This document shows, in pieces, positions 33,876-43,419 of a stretch of 64,000 nt of DNA. This stretch comes from LMUY01 sp964235495. GTDB taxonomy: Bacteria; Pseudomonadota; Alphaproteobacteria; Acetobacterales; Acetobacteraceae. The notes under the pieces are model-generated. The model had not been told where the DNA came from and did no database searches. It saw only the letters and a list, made by a program, of their open reading frames with translations. Both the position numbers and the translations under genes were made by a program. Positions within the stretch are counted from its first letter, which is position 1; each line of letters opens with the position of its first letter. Location: positions 17,193 through 81,192 of the forward strand of contig CAXSAX010000015.1 in the NCBI GenBank assembly GCA_964235495.1. Reading direction: 5' to 3'.

Positions 33876-36800
33876 GCGCACAATCCTTTCTGAGGAGTCC
33901 AACGAGCATACCAATCGTCGTGGAGAACGATGCGGGCCAGGCGGCGGCTTGAGTCTTCCCAGGAGATCGTCGTGATGCGGGCGGGGTCGGGCACCCGGCC
34001 GGCCTGCCGCAGCGCAAGCCAGCGACGCAGCGCGGCGGCCAGGGATGCGGCGCCCCCGGTGAAGTACACCGCGTTCTCGCCGCACACCTCCCGAAAGATC
34101 GGCAGGTCGCGGCAGACCACCGCCAGGCCAGCGCGCGCCGCCTCCACGAGGGGCAGGCCAAAGCCTTCGCCCTCGGAGGCCATCAGCAGCACGGCGCTGC
34201 GCTCGTACAGCGCTGCGACCAGGCCGTCATCGGCGTCCTGCACCCAGTGCAGGCGGCGGCCCAGCTCGGGATGCGCCAGGATGCGCTGCTCCAGCCCATG
34301 CATCAGCCAGCCGGTGCGGCCCAGCAGGGTCAAGCCGACATCCACCCCCTCCCCCCACAGCGCTTCAAGCGCCGCCAGGGTGTCCACATGCCCCTTTCGC
34401 GGTTCCAGTGTGCCCACCACCAGGGCGGTCGGACGCGCCGCAGCGGCGGCGAGGCAGGCGTGGCCGGTCACAGCGCCTGGGGCCGGGCGGAAATCGGCGC
34501 CGAGGTGGAACCAGCCGACATCGAGCGGGCGGGTGCGGTCGGGAGGATGGGCGTCGAGCCAGCCCAGCAGGTCGTCGGCGACGGCGCGGGAGATGCAGAG
34601 CAGGCCGTCCGCGAGGCTGCTGATCGTGCGCAGCCAATGCGGGAACATGCTCTGCACCGGCAGCGGGAAGCAGGCCGGCATCTGCACCGGCAGCAGGTCG
34701 TAGATGACGACGACGGCGCGGGCGCCGCGGGCGCGCACGGCGTGGATCGTCTCGGCCAGCCCGCCCACATCGTGGATGTGCAGGTCCAGCCCCACGAACA
34801 CGTCTCCCTCGGCGGGGACCGCAGCCTCCGGCACCCAATCGGTCGGCGGCAGGCCGAACAGGCGCCGGCCGAAGCCGCGGGCCAGGGTCAGGCCTTCCGG
34901 CCCGATGCTCACCGGCTCCACCCTGACGTCCACATCGGCCATGCGGCCGAGCTGCCGCACGGTCTCGCGCACCACCCGCTGGATGCCGGTGCCCGCGTCG
35001 TAGGCCGCGATGGTCGAGACATCCAGCAGCAGAAGGCGGGAGCCGGGGCGCTGGAAGGTGGCGGCCACGGCCTTCGCCACCTCCGGCGTGGCGGCACCCT
35101 CGCGCGCCAGGCCGAGCAGGCAGCGTTCCAGCGCGGCCTGCGGGCTGGACGCGTAGACCTGCTCGATGATGTCGTGCAGCGCGCCGGGATCCAGAACCGG
35201 CTCGGTCAGCCAACGGATCGCGCGCTGCGCCAAGCCTCTCTCGATCGGGTATCGCGCCGCCGCGGCGGCATCCTCCTGCAGAGCGACTGCCGCGTGCCAA
35301 CCATGCACCTCAAGCATGGTTGACGAGAGAACATCAGCCCCCGCGCCGGGAGCTTCCTGCAGCAAAAAGGCGAATGGAAGGGCGCCGCCGACGACCACGC
35401 CGGGATAGGCGTCGAGCATGTGGACGGTCAACGCGGCATGGGCGGCATCGTCGCCGGGCCAGTAAAGCAGGCGGTCCGGGTGCTGCGCGGCCAAGGCGGC
35501 GGCCGTGCGGAGGGGGAAGCAGGCGCGCAGCGCCGGGTCGTCCGGCTCCGGATCGTCGGACAGGATGGTGACGGCATACCAGCGCGCAAGCCCTTGCAGC
35601 AGGCGGCGCAGCGGGGCCACGTCGCCCCGCAACGGGGCCAGGACACAGAGCCGCAGTTTGCGGTCCGCAGGGGCCGGCCGGGTTCGGGCCGAGGTCTCGG
35701 CCACGGCGGCCCAGGCGCGGCGGGCCGTGCTGGCCCAGGTGAAGCGCGCGGACCGGGCAAGACCGTAGCGGCCCAGCTCCTGCGCCAGCGCGGGACCGTC
35801 CAGCACGGCCCGCAGCCGCGCCGCCAGGCTCGCCGGGTCCTTCGGGTCGAACAGGGCGTCCGGGTGGTCCATCACCTCGGGCAGGCTGCTCGCGTTGCTG
35901 CACAGCACCGCCGCGCCGCACGCCATTGCTTCGGCCACCGACAAGCCGAACCCCTCGTGAAAGGACGGGCATACGGTGGCGGCGCTGCCGCGGTAGAGCC
36001 CGGGAAGGTCGCGGTCCGGCACGAACCCGGTCAGCAGCCGCACGTCGTCCTCGGCGAGCCCGGCGTCGCTCACCATGCGGCGCAGCAGCGGCAATTGGTG
36101 GCCGTCGTTCCAGCAGGTTGCCACCAGCTGGTGCCGCCGCCGCAGCGCGGGCGGCAGCAGGGCGTAGGCGCGGATCAGCCCGGCGAGGTTCTTGCGCTCC
36201 TCCACCGCCCCCACGCACAGCACGTAGCCGGGCTGCAGCCCATAGCGGCCGAGCAGCGCGTCCTGCGGCTCGTCGCCCGGCGCCGCAGGCCGGAAAAGCC
36301 CTCCCACCCCCGCCAGGATGTTGAACACCTTGGCCGCGTCCACCCCCAATCCAGCGAGGATCTCCTCGCGGCCCGACTGGCTGATGCAAAGCAGCGCATC
36401 GCTGTGCGCCAGCTGCATCAGGCGGGGATAGTACCAGCCCTGCTGCACCCGGCTGTGCAGGTACAGCTCCGGCCGCGACAGGGGAATCAGGTCGTAGCAG
36501 AGGCTGACCGTGGACGGCGGGACCAGGTCGGCCGGAAAGCCGGTCACGGCGTCGTCGCCGTAGCCCTCGAAGGGGCTGGCGACCAGCAGCACGTCCGGCT
36601 GCAGGGAGGCGAGGAAGGCGGCGCGGATGCGCTCGGCCGCGCGGCGGCGTCCGTGGTCGGCGACCTTCCATGAGGTCTGCCGCCCGGGGCCGTACCAGAC
36701 CCGGACGTGACTCGCGGGTAGCACGGAGGACAAGGCGTCGCGCAGCTCCTCCGTGGCGTCGCGGAAGCTGCCGTTCAGCATCACGATAAGTTCGTGCTCG

Positions 36801-36904
36801 CCGGCCTGCTCCGCCATCGCCACCGCCAGGGCGCGGCTGTAGCGGCCGATGCCGCGGTTGCGGCTGTCGCTTTGCGCGCCCTGCAAGTCGATCACCAGCC
36901 GCAT
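33872..36904 (-). CDS. Tandem family 4 glycosyltransferase (two GT4 modules)
   Basis: A 1010-residue protein. Module A (about 1-410) has SRNRGIGRYSRALAVAMAEQ, GAVEERKNLAGLI and SFHEGFGLSVAEAMACGAAV. Residues 410-620 form a linker domain with some GT-like character. Module B (about 620-1010) has DAGTGIQRVVRETVRQL, GTLEPRKGHVDTLAALEAL and SEGEGFGLPLVEAARAGLAVV. Both E-x7-E motifs are intact, so two linkages could be made by one chain, as in bifunctional mannosyl- or rhamnosyl-polymerases. Flanking genes are eight bases upstream and overlapping (ATGA) downstream. Confidence 0.88.
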   Translation of the reverse strand: MRLVIDLQGAQSDSRNRGIGRYSRALAVAMAEQAGEHELIVMLNGSFRDATEELRDALSSVLPASHVRVWYGPGRQTSWKVADHGRRRAAERIRAAFLASLQPDVLLVASPFEGYGDDAVTGFPADLVPPSTVSLCYDLIPLSRPELYLHSRVQQGWYYPRLMQLAHSDALLCISQSGREEILAGLGVDAAKVFNILAGVGGLFRPAAPGDEPQDALLGRYGLQPGYVLCVGAVEERKNLAGLIRAYALLPPALRRRHQLVATCWNDGHQLPLLRRMVSDAGLAEDDVRLLTGFVPDRDLPGLYRGSAATVCPSFHEGFGLSVAEAMACGAAVLCSNASSLPEVMDHPDALFDPKDPASLAARLRAVLDGPALAQELGRYGLARSARFTWASTARRAWAAVAETSARTRPAPADRKLRLCVLAPLRGDVAPLRRLLQGLARWYAVTILSDDPEPDDPALRACFPLRTAAALAAQHPDRLLYWPGDDAAHAALTVHMLDAYPGVVVGGALPFAFLLQEAPGAGADVLSSTMLEVHGWHAAVALQEDAAAAARYPIERGLAQRAIRWLTEPVLDPGALHDIIEQVYASSPQAALERCLLGLAREGAATPEVAKAVAATFQRPGSRLLLLDVSTIAAYDAGTGIQRVVRETVRQLGRMADVDVRVEPVSIGPEGLTLARGFGRRLFGLPPTDWVPEAAVPAEGDVFVGLDLHIHDVGGLAETIHAVRARGARAVVVIYDLLPVQMPACFPLPVQSMFPHWLRTISSLADGLLCISRAVADDLLGWLDAHPPDRTRPLDVGWFHLGADFRPAPGAVTGHACLAAAAARPTALVVGTLEPRKGHVDTLAALEALWGEGVDVGLTLLGRTGWLMHGLEQRILAHPELGRRLHWVQDADDGLVAALYERSAVLLMASEGEGFGLPLVEAARAGLAVVCRDLPIFREVCGENAVYFTGGAASLAAALRRWLALRQAGRVPDPARITTISWEDSSRRLARIVLHDDWYARWTPQKGLCA

Positions 36905-36912
36905 GGCGCCGG

Positions 36913-37317
36913 TCAGTCCCGCCCAGGTCCCAGCAGCCGTTGCAGGATAGCCTGCTCCCGCGGCGGCAGCGGCGCGGGGCGGTCCGGCAACGGCTGCGGC
37001 GCGGCGGAGGGCGGCAGTGCCACCGGCGGCGGCCGCCGCAGGGCCTGCCGCAGCCGGCTGGCCACGCGCACCGGATGGCTGACGCGCCAGGACGTGCTGG
37101 CAAGGAGTTGGTCCAGCTGCGCCTGCAACACCGCAGCTCGATCACGCTCCCGCCGCAACGCGTCCTCCGCGGCCAGCGCCGCTGCCTTGGCTGCGTCTTC
37201 GGCCTGCGCCGCCTGCTGCCCGGCCTGCACGACCCGGCGCTCCGCCCGCGCCACGTTCCGCCCCGCCTGCAACAGCCGCCACTCGGCCAGGCTGGAGGAG
37301 TCCGGCAGGTCCGTCAT
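36913..37317 (-). CDS. Small coiled-coil protein of the glycan operon
   Basis: A 134-residue protein. Residues 10-80 are a long heptad-rich helix (ERRVVQAGQQAAQAEDAAKAA, ALRRERDRAAVLQAQLDQLL), followed by STSWRVSHPVRVASRLR and a proline-rich tail. The SxSWRxxxPxR motif after a coiled coil also ends the N-terminal part of the 952-residue glycosyltransferase (LSWRVTWPIR), so this looks like a stand-alone form of a module usually fused to glycosyltransferases. The ATG overlaps the stop of the gene before it (ATGA), and the next starts eight bases on. It may tether or space the enzymes. Confidence 0.72.
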   Translation of the reverse strand: MTDLPDSSSLAEWRLLQAGRNVARAERRVVQAGQQAAQAEDAAKAAALAAEDALRRERDRAAVLQAQLDQLLASTSWRVSHPVRVASRLRQALRRPPPVALPPSAAPQPLPDRPAPLPPREQAILQRLLGPGRD

Positions 37318-40300
37318 GCCGTCCGGCCAGGCGGGTGCACCTCCAGCACCTCCGCCACCAGCGCCCGCGCGCTTTCGTAAGAGAAGCGGCGCGCGATCAC
37401 GGCGGCCCCGGCGGCGGCCAGGTCGTGGCAGCGCGAGTCGTCGTCGAGCAAGGCCGCGATGTGGGCGGCGATCGCCTCCGCCGTGTCGCCGATCAGCGCC
37501 TCCACGCCATCCTGCAGCCGAATGCCCTCGTTGCCGATCGATGTCGTCACCACGGGAAGGCCGGCGGCCAGGCTGGCCACGATCTTGCCCTTCACCCCGG
37601 CGCCGAAGCGCAGCGGATTCACCGAGACGCGCGCCTCTGCATAGCTCTGCGCCAAATCCGGCACGTGGCCCATGACCTGCACGAGCGGGCCGGCCAGCGC
37701 GCGCAGCTCCTCCGGCGGCTCCGGCCCCACGATGCTGAGCTGCGCGTCCGGGTGGGCGCGCCACAGCAGGGGCATGATGTCGCGCACCAACCACAGAGCG
37801 GCGTCGATGTTCGGCATGTGATTGAAGCCGCCGACGAACAGCAGCTTGCGCCGTCCCGCAAAGCTGGCCGCATCGCCGACCGCTGGCACGCCCCTGTAGA
37901 AGAACAGCGGCAGCACCCGCACAGCCGCCCGCGGCACCGCCTCGCGGATTACATCCGCCTCGTCCTCGCTGAAGGTCAGGATGCAGTCGACCTTGGCGAA
38001 GATGCCCAGCTCGATGGCCCGCACCCGGGTCGCCTCGTCCAGGGCCATCGGGTCGCGGTCCAGCGCGTAGCGCCGGGTCTCGCGCAGGTGGTGCAGGTCA
38101 TGCGTCAGGTACAGGATCGGCGCGCCGGTGTCACGGCGCAGCTGGTCCATCAGGTGGCCCGAGACGTAGGGGCGGGAGGACCAGACGTGGTCGAGAAAGC
38201 GGCCGTTCTCATGCAGCCACTCCGCGAACACGACCGGATGGCACAGCACCTCCACACCCTGCTGCTGCAGCGCCGCCGTGTAGGGCTGCGGCGCACGGCC
38301 GTCATGCGGGTAGTAGATGACGCGCAACCCCAGGCTCACCAGCAGCGCCACATATTGGGCGATGGCGGCGGCCCCGGCGTTCTTGTCCGGCTCCGGCACG
38401 CGATCCTCCATGACGAGGATGGTTCCTCCCGCCGAACGCTGGCGGCTGAGGAACGCGGGCGCCCGGCGGGAGGGCTGGGCCGCCAGGGCGCGCGCCCATT
38501 TGCGGCAGAACTTCGCGTGGTTGCGGGCTGATTGGACGTCCCGCTCCGCCTTGCCGTAGCTGCTGCCGTCCAGGTGCGTCACCACGCTGGCCGGTTGGTA
38601 CATGACGCGCAGGCCGCGGTCGCGCAGGACGAAGGCGAGGTCGAACTCCTCGTAGTAGGCGGGGGCGTAGCGGTCGTCGAAGCCGCCCACCGCCTCGAAC
38701 GCCTCACGCCGCACCAGGAAGCTCGCGCCGATGACGACGTCCACCTCGCGCACGTAGTTCAGCTCGGGCAACGCCGGGTCCTGCCCGGCGCCGTAGGGGC
38801 GGCCCCAGCCATCGGCTAACAACGCGCCGCCCGCTTCCTGCACGGTGCCGTCGCGGTTGAGCAGCTTGCAGCCGACGAGGCCGATCGTGGGGTCGCTGTC
38901 CGCCAAGCGCGCCAGGGGCTCCAGCCAGCCCTCGTGCACGACGGTGTCGTTGTTGAGGAACACGATGTGCCGCCCGCGGGCGAGCCGGGCGGCGGCGTTG
39001 CAGTTGCGCAGGAAGCCCATGTTGACCGGGTTCACATGCGTGCGCAGGCCGCTGACCCAGGCGAGCAGCGGCGCGATCGGCGCAGCGGGGCGGTCGTCGG
39101 CCAGGATGACCTCGAACGCCACGCCGCCGCTGCGCCGGGCTACGGCGTGGAGGCAGCGCGCCGTGTCCAGCAGGCGGCCATAGACGGGGATGATGATCGA
39201 GACGGCAGGGGCGTCGCCGGGCGGCAGGCTGAGCGCAGCATCGTTCGGGCCCAGGCCGGGGAAGAGCGGGTGGGGCGCGAGGCCGGCCGCCGCACCCTCG
39301 CGCAGCCAGTGGGCCAGCGGGTTGATGCCGGCCGCGCCGCCCAGGTGGGTGCGGCGATACCAGACGGTGTCGAACAGCGCGTGCGGGTCGCGGTCCTCGG
39401 CGGCGCCGGTGCTGATGAAGTGCTGCACCGGATCCATGCCGGAGGTGGCGACGTCCGGGTTGTCAGCGAGGTAGCCGGCCATGTCGAAGAACGGGGTGGG
39501 GCAGCGCGGGTCAGCGGCGGCCCGGGCGCAGTAGTGCTGCAACCCCTGCCCCGCCGCCTCAGGCGCCTGTGCGCGGTAGAACCCGGCGTCGAACAGCGGA
39601 TGCGGGTCCTCGTCGGCGGCCATGCCGCGGCGCAGGTAGTCGGCGAACGGGTTGGCGAGGCCGAGCCCGGGATGCCGGGCGGCATACCAGGCCGTGTCGA
39701 ACAGCGGGTGCGGGTCTTGCCCGGCCGCAGCGCCCAGCCAGAGATAGTGCGCCACCGGATCGGCGCCGGGTTGGCCGGACAGGTAGCGGGCGCGGTACCA
39801 GGCGTGGTCGAACAGCGGATGCCCGGCCAGCACCACCATGTCCGCCCGGCGCTGCCGCCGCAGCTCCTGCCGCGCCCGCACGGCAGCCACCAGGCGCCCG
39901 GTGCGCAGCAACTGGAGCGCACGCACCGCCTTCACCGCCAGCCACGCCAGGCGCGGGCTGCGGCGGGTTGCGCGGCGCAGCGACTGGCTCAGCTGCCACA
40001 GGGTGGACTGGCTGATGGCGCCCATCGCCGCGCTGACGGCCGCGTTCTCCGCCGCCAGCCGCGCCCTCTCGGCGCTTTCGCGGGCCAGGTCGAGCTTGAG
40101 CCGCTGCAGCTCAGCCCGCGGCCACAGCCCGAGCAGGCGGCGGGCCTGCGCCTTGTGGTGCGCCAGCTCGGCCGCGAGCTGGACGAGGCTGACCTGCATC
40201 TCGCCGGCGAGCGCGCTGTTCTGCCGTCCGGCCGCCGCGAGGCGCTGGGCCCCGGCCGCGGTCTCCGCCCCCACCGCTTCGGCGTGGGCCGCGCGCTCCT

Positions 40301-41120
40301 GCGCCTGGAGCTCGATCCGTTCGACGATCTCCTGCTTCAGCCAGGGAATCTCGCTCGTCAGCCCGCTGATGTCGCCGGTTTCGATGAACAGGCTGTCCGG
40401 CAGCCCGGCGAGCGTCGCGTCGCTGCACACCGCGATGAAGTAGCGCGCCTCCGTCATGCCGGCGGAGGCCGCCACCTCGGTCGGGCCGCGCCGGTCGAAC
40501 ACCAGCGGCAGCGCCCCGACCGGCTCGGTGCTGACGATCGCCGAGCCGACAAAGGCCCGCTGCGCGAACAACGCATGGTGGGCGAAGTGCCGGCGGAGCA
40601 GGTCTTCGAACTCGGGCCGGTTCAGCTCCCGCGCGTGGTACGGGTTTGGCGCGGCGCCTGGGGCCGAGTAGACGTCGCGGTCCGGGGTGCTGATGACCAG
40701 CCGCCCGCCGGGGCGCAGCAAGCGCGTAACCTCGCGGAAGAAGGCGTCATGGTTGGTGAAATGCTCCAGCGTCTCGAATGAGACGACCAGGTCGAGGCTG
40801 CCGTTGGCCAGCGGGATCGCGGTGGCGTCGCCTTCGCGGAAACGCAGGTTGTCCCGCACGTAGGTCCGCCCCGCGTGGGCCACCGCCGCCGGATCCAGGT
40901 CCACGCCCACGACGGAGCGGGCCACCTGGGCCAGCATGGCGCTGCCGTAGCCTTCGCCGGAGGAGATATCCAGCACGTCCAGCCCGGCGGCCAGGCTGCG
41001 CGCGAGGTAGTAACGGTGGAAATGCTCCACCGCCGTCTCCAGGCTGTGGCCTTCGGACATGCGCTCGCCGGTGTACTCATGCGCGGCGCTGGGCTGGATG
41101 GCCTGGAACAGCTCGTTCAT
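37314..41120 (-). CDS. Methyltransferase / coiled coil / FD-WY repeat / GT2 / GT4 megaprotein
   Basis: A 1268-residue protein with five parts. Residues 1-235: class I methyltransferase (LDVLDISSGEGYGSAML, VVGVDLDP, VVSFETLEHF). About 260-375: coiled coil ending in STLWQLSQSLRRATRR. About 435-630: five FDxxWY/HYLxxG repeats. About 636-895: GT2 (AVSIIIPVYGRLLDTARCL, FLNNDTVVHEGWLEPL, YEEFDLAFVLRDRGLRVMY). About 895-1268: GT-B/GT4 (FVGGFNHMPNIDAALWLV, GAGVKGKIVASLAAGLPVV). It is the core of the minus-strand operon, joined by ATGA overlaps at both ends. It could both extend and methyl-cap a glycan; this role is inferred from the domains. Confidence 0.87.
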   Translation of the reverse strand: MNELFQAIQPSAAHEYTGERMSEGHSLETAVEHFHRYYLARSLAAGLDVLDISSGEGYGSAMLAQVARSVVGVDLDPAAVAHAGRTYVRDNLRFREGDATAIPLANGSLDLVVSFETLEHFTNHDAFFREVTRLLRPGGRLVISTPDRDVYSAPGAAPNPYHARELNRPEFEDLLRRHFAHHALFAQRAFVGSAIVSTEPVGALPLVFDRRGPTEVAASAGMTEARYFIAVCSDATLAGLPDSLFIETGDISGLTSEIPWLKQEIVERIELQAQERAAHAEAVGAETAAGAQRLAAAGRQNSALAGEMQVSLVQLAAELAHHKAQARRLLGLWPRAELQRLKLDLARESAERARLAAENAAVSAAMGAISQSTLWQLSQSLRRATRRSPRLAWLAVKAVRALQLLRTGRLVAAVRARQELRRQRRADMVVLAGHPLFDHAWYRARYLSGQPGADPVAHYLWLGAAAGQDPHPLFDTAWYAARHPGLGLANPFADYLRRGMAADEDPHPLFDAGFYRAQAPEAAGQGLQHYCARAAADPRCPTPFFDMAGYLADNPDVATSGMDPVQHFISTGAAEDRDPHALFDTVWYRRTHLGGAAGINPLAHWLREGAAAGLAPHPLFPGLGPNDAALSLPPGDAPAVSIIIPVYGRLLDTARCLHAVARRSGGVAFEVILADDRPAAPIAPLLAWVSGLRTHVNPVNMGFLRNCNAAARLARGRHIVFLNNDTVVHEGWLEPLARLADSDPTIGLVGCKLLNRDGTVQEAGGALLADGWGRPYGAGQDPALPELNYVREVDVVIGASFLVRREAFEAVGGFDDRYAPAYYEEFDLAFVLRDRGLRVMYQPASVVTHLDGSSYGKAERDVQSARNHAKFCRKWARALAAQPSRRAPAFLSRQRSAGGTILVMEDRVPEPDKNAGAAAIAQYVALLVSLGLRVIYYPHDGRAPQPYTAALQQQGVEVLCHPVVFAEWLHENGRFLDHVWSSRPYVSGHLMDQLRRDTGAPILYLTHDLHHLRETRRYALDRDPMALDEATRVRAIELGIFAKVDCILTFSEDEADVIREAVPRAAVRVLPLFFYRGVPAVGDAASFAGRRKLLFVGGFNHMPNIDAALWLVRDIMPLLWRAHPDAQLSIVGPEPPEELRALAGPLVQVMGHVPDLAQSYAEARVSVNPLRFGAGVKGKIVASLAAGLPVVTTSIGNEGIRLQDGVEALIGDTAEAIAAHIAALLDDDSRCHDLAAAGAAVIARRFSYESARALVAEVLEVHPPGRTA

Positions 41121-43285
41121 GCCGCCGTCTCCTGCTCCAAGGCGCCTGACCCACGCTGCCAGGGCGGCCTGCGGCGGGGCTGCTGCGTCAGCACGATGCC
41201 GGTCGCGGTCGCGTCCAGGTTCGGGTTGAGGAACGGGTCGCGGTCGGTCTCGCCGGGGAAGCGCCGGCGCAGGGCGGCGCGTTCGATCTCGTGCCGCGCT
41301 TGCTGGGCCAGGGCCGCGTCCCGCCCGCGGGTCGCCATCTCGTGGTGCACCAGCACGGCGTCTGGCAGCCAGAGCACGCGGTAGCCGGCCCGGCGCACCC
41401 GCAGGCAGAGGTCGATGTCGCTCCAGCCGACGCGCAGGGACTCGGCCTCCAAGCCGCCCACCTCTTGGAACACTGCGCGACGGATCGCCAGGCAGGCTCC
41501 GGTGACGGCCGATAGGTCCCGCGGCAGGGCGACCTGGCCAAGATAGCCGGCCTCGCCCTCGGCGGCGTGGGTCATCGCATGCACGGCCTGGCCGTGGGGG
41601 CCGAGCAGGACGCCGCCATGCTGCAGGCCGCCCGCGGGGAACACGAGCCGCGCCCCGACAGCGCCGATCCCGGGACGCACCGCGTGCCCGGCCATGGCCG
41701 CCAGCCAGCCTGGCGCCACCACCTCCACATCGTTGTTCAGGAGCAGCAGCACGTCGCCCGCCGCCGCCCGCGCGCCCGCGTTGTTCAGGGCGGACCAGTT
41801 GAACGGACCCGGTTGGACCAGCACCCGCACTCGTGCATCGTGGCGGGCGCGTTGCAGCAGGTGCAGGGTCTCCCCTTCCACGCTGCCGTTGTCCACGACC
41901 AGGACCTCAAGGCTCGGGTAGTCGGTTTGCGTCAGCAGGCCCTCCAGGCAGCGCTCCAGCAGGATCGCACGATCACGCACGGGGATGATGACGGACACGA
42001 GCGGCGCGGGCTGCGGCAGGGCGGCCGACAGAGTGGGCCATAGGCCATCGCCACCCAGGCGCTCGCCCAAGGCAAGCCCAGGCGGTCCCCGTTGCAGGTG
42101 ACGGGCGACGATGGCCGCGAGCTGCGGCTCCGAGGCCACGGCGCGGGCCGCGGGGAAGCTGGCCGGTCGGCCGTCCCGCGCCCGGCCGCGATGGAACAGG
42201 ATGGCTGGGATGTGGTGCACGCGGCCCGGCGCTGCATCCTGCGCCAGCCGCAAGCCGAGCTCATAGCGCTCGAACGGCGCGGCGGACGCCGAAAAGCCGC
42301 CTGCCGCTTGCGCCGCCTGCCGGTTGAGCAGCGTTAACTGGCCCATGCTGTCGCCCATGAGGGCGAGATCCGGGCTCCAGCCGGGCTTCAAGGCCGGGCG
42401 AAAGCGCGTTCCGTCGCCGGCGATGCAGTCCTCGTCGGTGTAGATCAGCTGCGCCGCCGGGTCAGCGGCCAGCACGGCGGCGGCCTCGTACAAGGCTGTA
42501 GGGGCAAGGCGGTCGCTGGCGGCCAGCCAGCCCAGCATGACGCCGCTGGCCTGCGCCGAGGCACGGTTGGCCAGGTCAGCGGCAGAGAGCGCAGCCGGCG
42601 CATCGACCAGCCGCACCGCCGCATCCCGCGCCGCCATCGCCTGCACAGCCTCGCGGACGTGCCGCGGCAGCGTGTCCGGGCACGCCAGCAGGCATTCCCA
42701 TTGAGGCCAGATCTGCGCGGCCAGGGAGGCGAGCGTCTCCTCCACCAGGTCCGGCCGTGCGGGCGGCACGACCAGGATGAGCGAGAACAGCGCGTCAGGC
42801 AGGCTGGCGGCGTGCCAGGCCTGGGCGGCCATGTCCTCCGGCTCGCCCTGCCCGGCTTCCAGCCAGAGCTGGTAGGCGACATCGTCCTCCGGCGGCAGCC
42901 CGTCCGGGTAGAGGTTGGCGGCCAGCCCCACCCCGTCCCGCGCCCGTTCCGACTGGCTGACGGCCAGCAGCACGCCCGCCCGCGTGGCCGGGGACGCCAG
43001 CAGGGCCGCATCCTCATCTGCGGGGTCCTGGCCGTCCACGGCCCAGAACAGGGCGCGCAGGTAGTGCTCGTCCGGCGCACCCGGCGGGCCATGGCGGGCC
43101 AGGAACTCCTCTCCGCCTGCGAGGGCGTCGGCGATGTCGGCCAGGCTGCCGCCCTGGCGGCGCTGCTGCACGAGGGCTTGCAGGCTGGGCGAGTCCGGCG
43201 TGCGCCCCAGCGCGGCGACGAACAGGCGCACGAGGGGGGCGCCCACGGCGCGGGCGTCGGCGGACGCATGGAAGAGCGCCGTCAT
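41117..43285 (-). CDS. DUF4214-like domain fused to two GT2-type domains
   Basis: A 722-residue protein. Residues 15-65 (VRLFVAALGRTPDSPSLQALV, LAGGEEFLARHG) look like DUF4214, a calcium or surface-associated helical module. About 168-420 is a first GT2-like domain (LILVVPPARPDLVEETLASLA, IYTDEDCIA with a DxD-type motif). About 425-700 is a second, stronger GT2 domain (VSVIIPVRDRAILLERCLEG, LLLNNDVEVVAPGWLAAMA, GWSDIDLCLRVRRAGY). ATG 43285 is chosen; ATG 43363 is also in frame. It is the first gene of the minus-strand operon and overlaps the next by four bases. Confidence 0.85.
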   Translation of the reverse strand: MTALFHASADARAVGAPLVRLFVAALGRTPDSPSLQALVQQRRQGGSLADIADALAGGEEFLARHGPPGAPDEHYLRALFWAVDGQDPADEDAALLASPATRAGVLLAVSQSERARDGVGLAANLYPDGLPPEDDVAYQLWLEAGQGEPEDMAAQAWHAASLPDALFSLILVVPPARPDLVEETLASLAAQIWPQWECLLACPDTLPRHVREAVQAMAARDAAVRLVDAPAALSAADLANRASAQASGVMLGWLAASDRLAPTALYEAAAVLAADPAAQLIYTDEDCIAGDGTRFRPALKPGWSPDLALMGDSMGQLTLLNRQAAQAAGGFSASAAPFERYELGLRLAQDAAPGRVHHIPAILFHRGRARDGRPASFPAARAVASEPQLAAIVARHLQRGPPGLALGERLGGDGLWPTLSAALPQPAPLVSVIIPVRDRAILLERCLEGLLTQTDYPSLEVLVVDNGSVEGETLHLLQRARHDARVRVLVQPGPFNWSALNNAGARAAAGDVLLLLNNDVEVVAPGWLAAMAGHAVRPGIGAVGARLVFPAGGLQHGGVLLGPHGQAVHAMTHAAEGEAGYLGQVALPRDLSAVTGACLAIRRAVFQEVGGLEAESLRVGWSDIDLCLRVRRAGYRVLWLPDAVLVHHEMATRGRDAALAQQARHEIERAALRRRFPGETDRDPFLNPNLDATATGIVLTQQPRRRPPWQRGSGALEQETAA

Positions 43286-43419
43286 CGGGTTGCGGCGAGG
43301 CAGGCGTCGTGCTGGCTCATCAGCGGCTTGCGCCGTCTCCCCGCTGCCATGGCGATCCAGCATCGCCCGGAGGGGCCAATAGCGCGGCCCGGCGCGAAGG
43401 GGCAAGAGAGGCTAGACGA

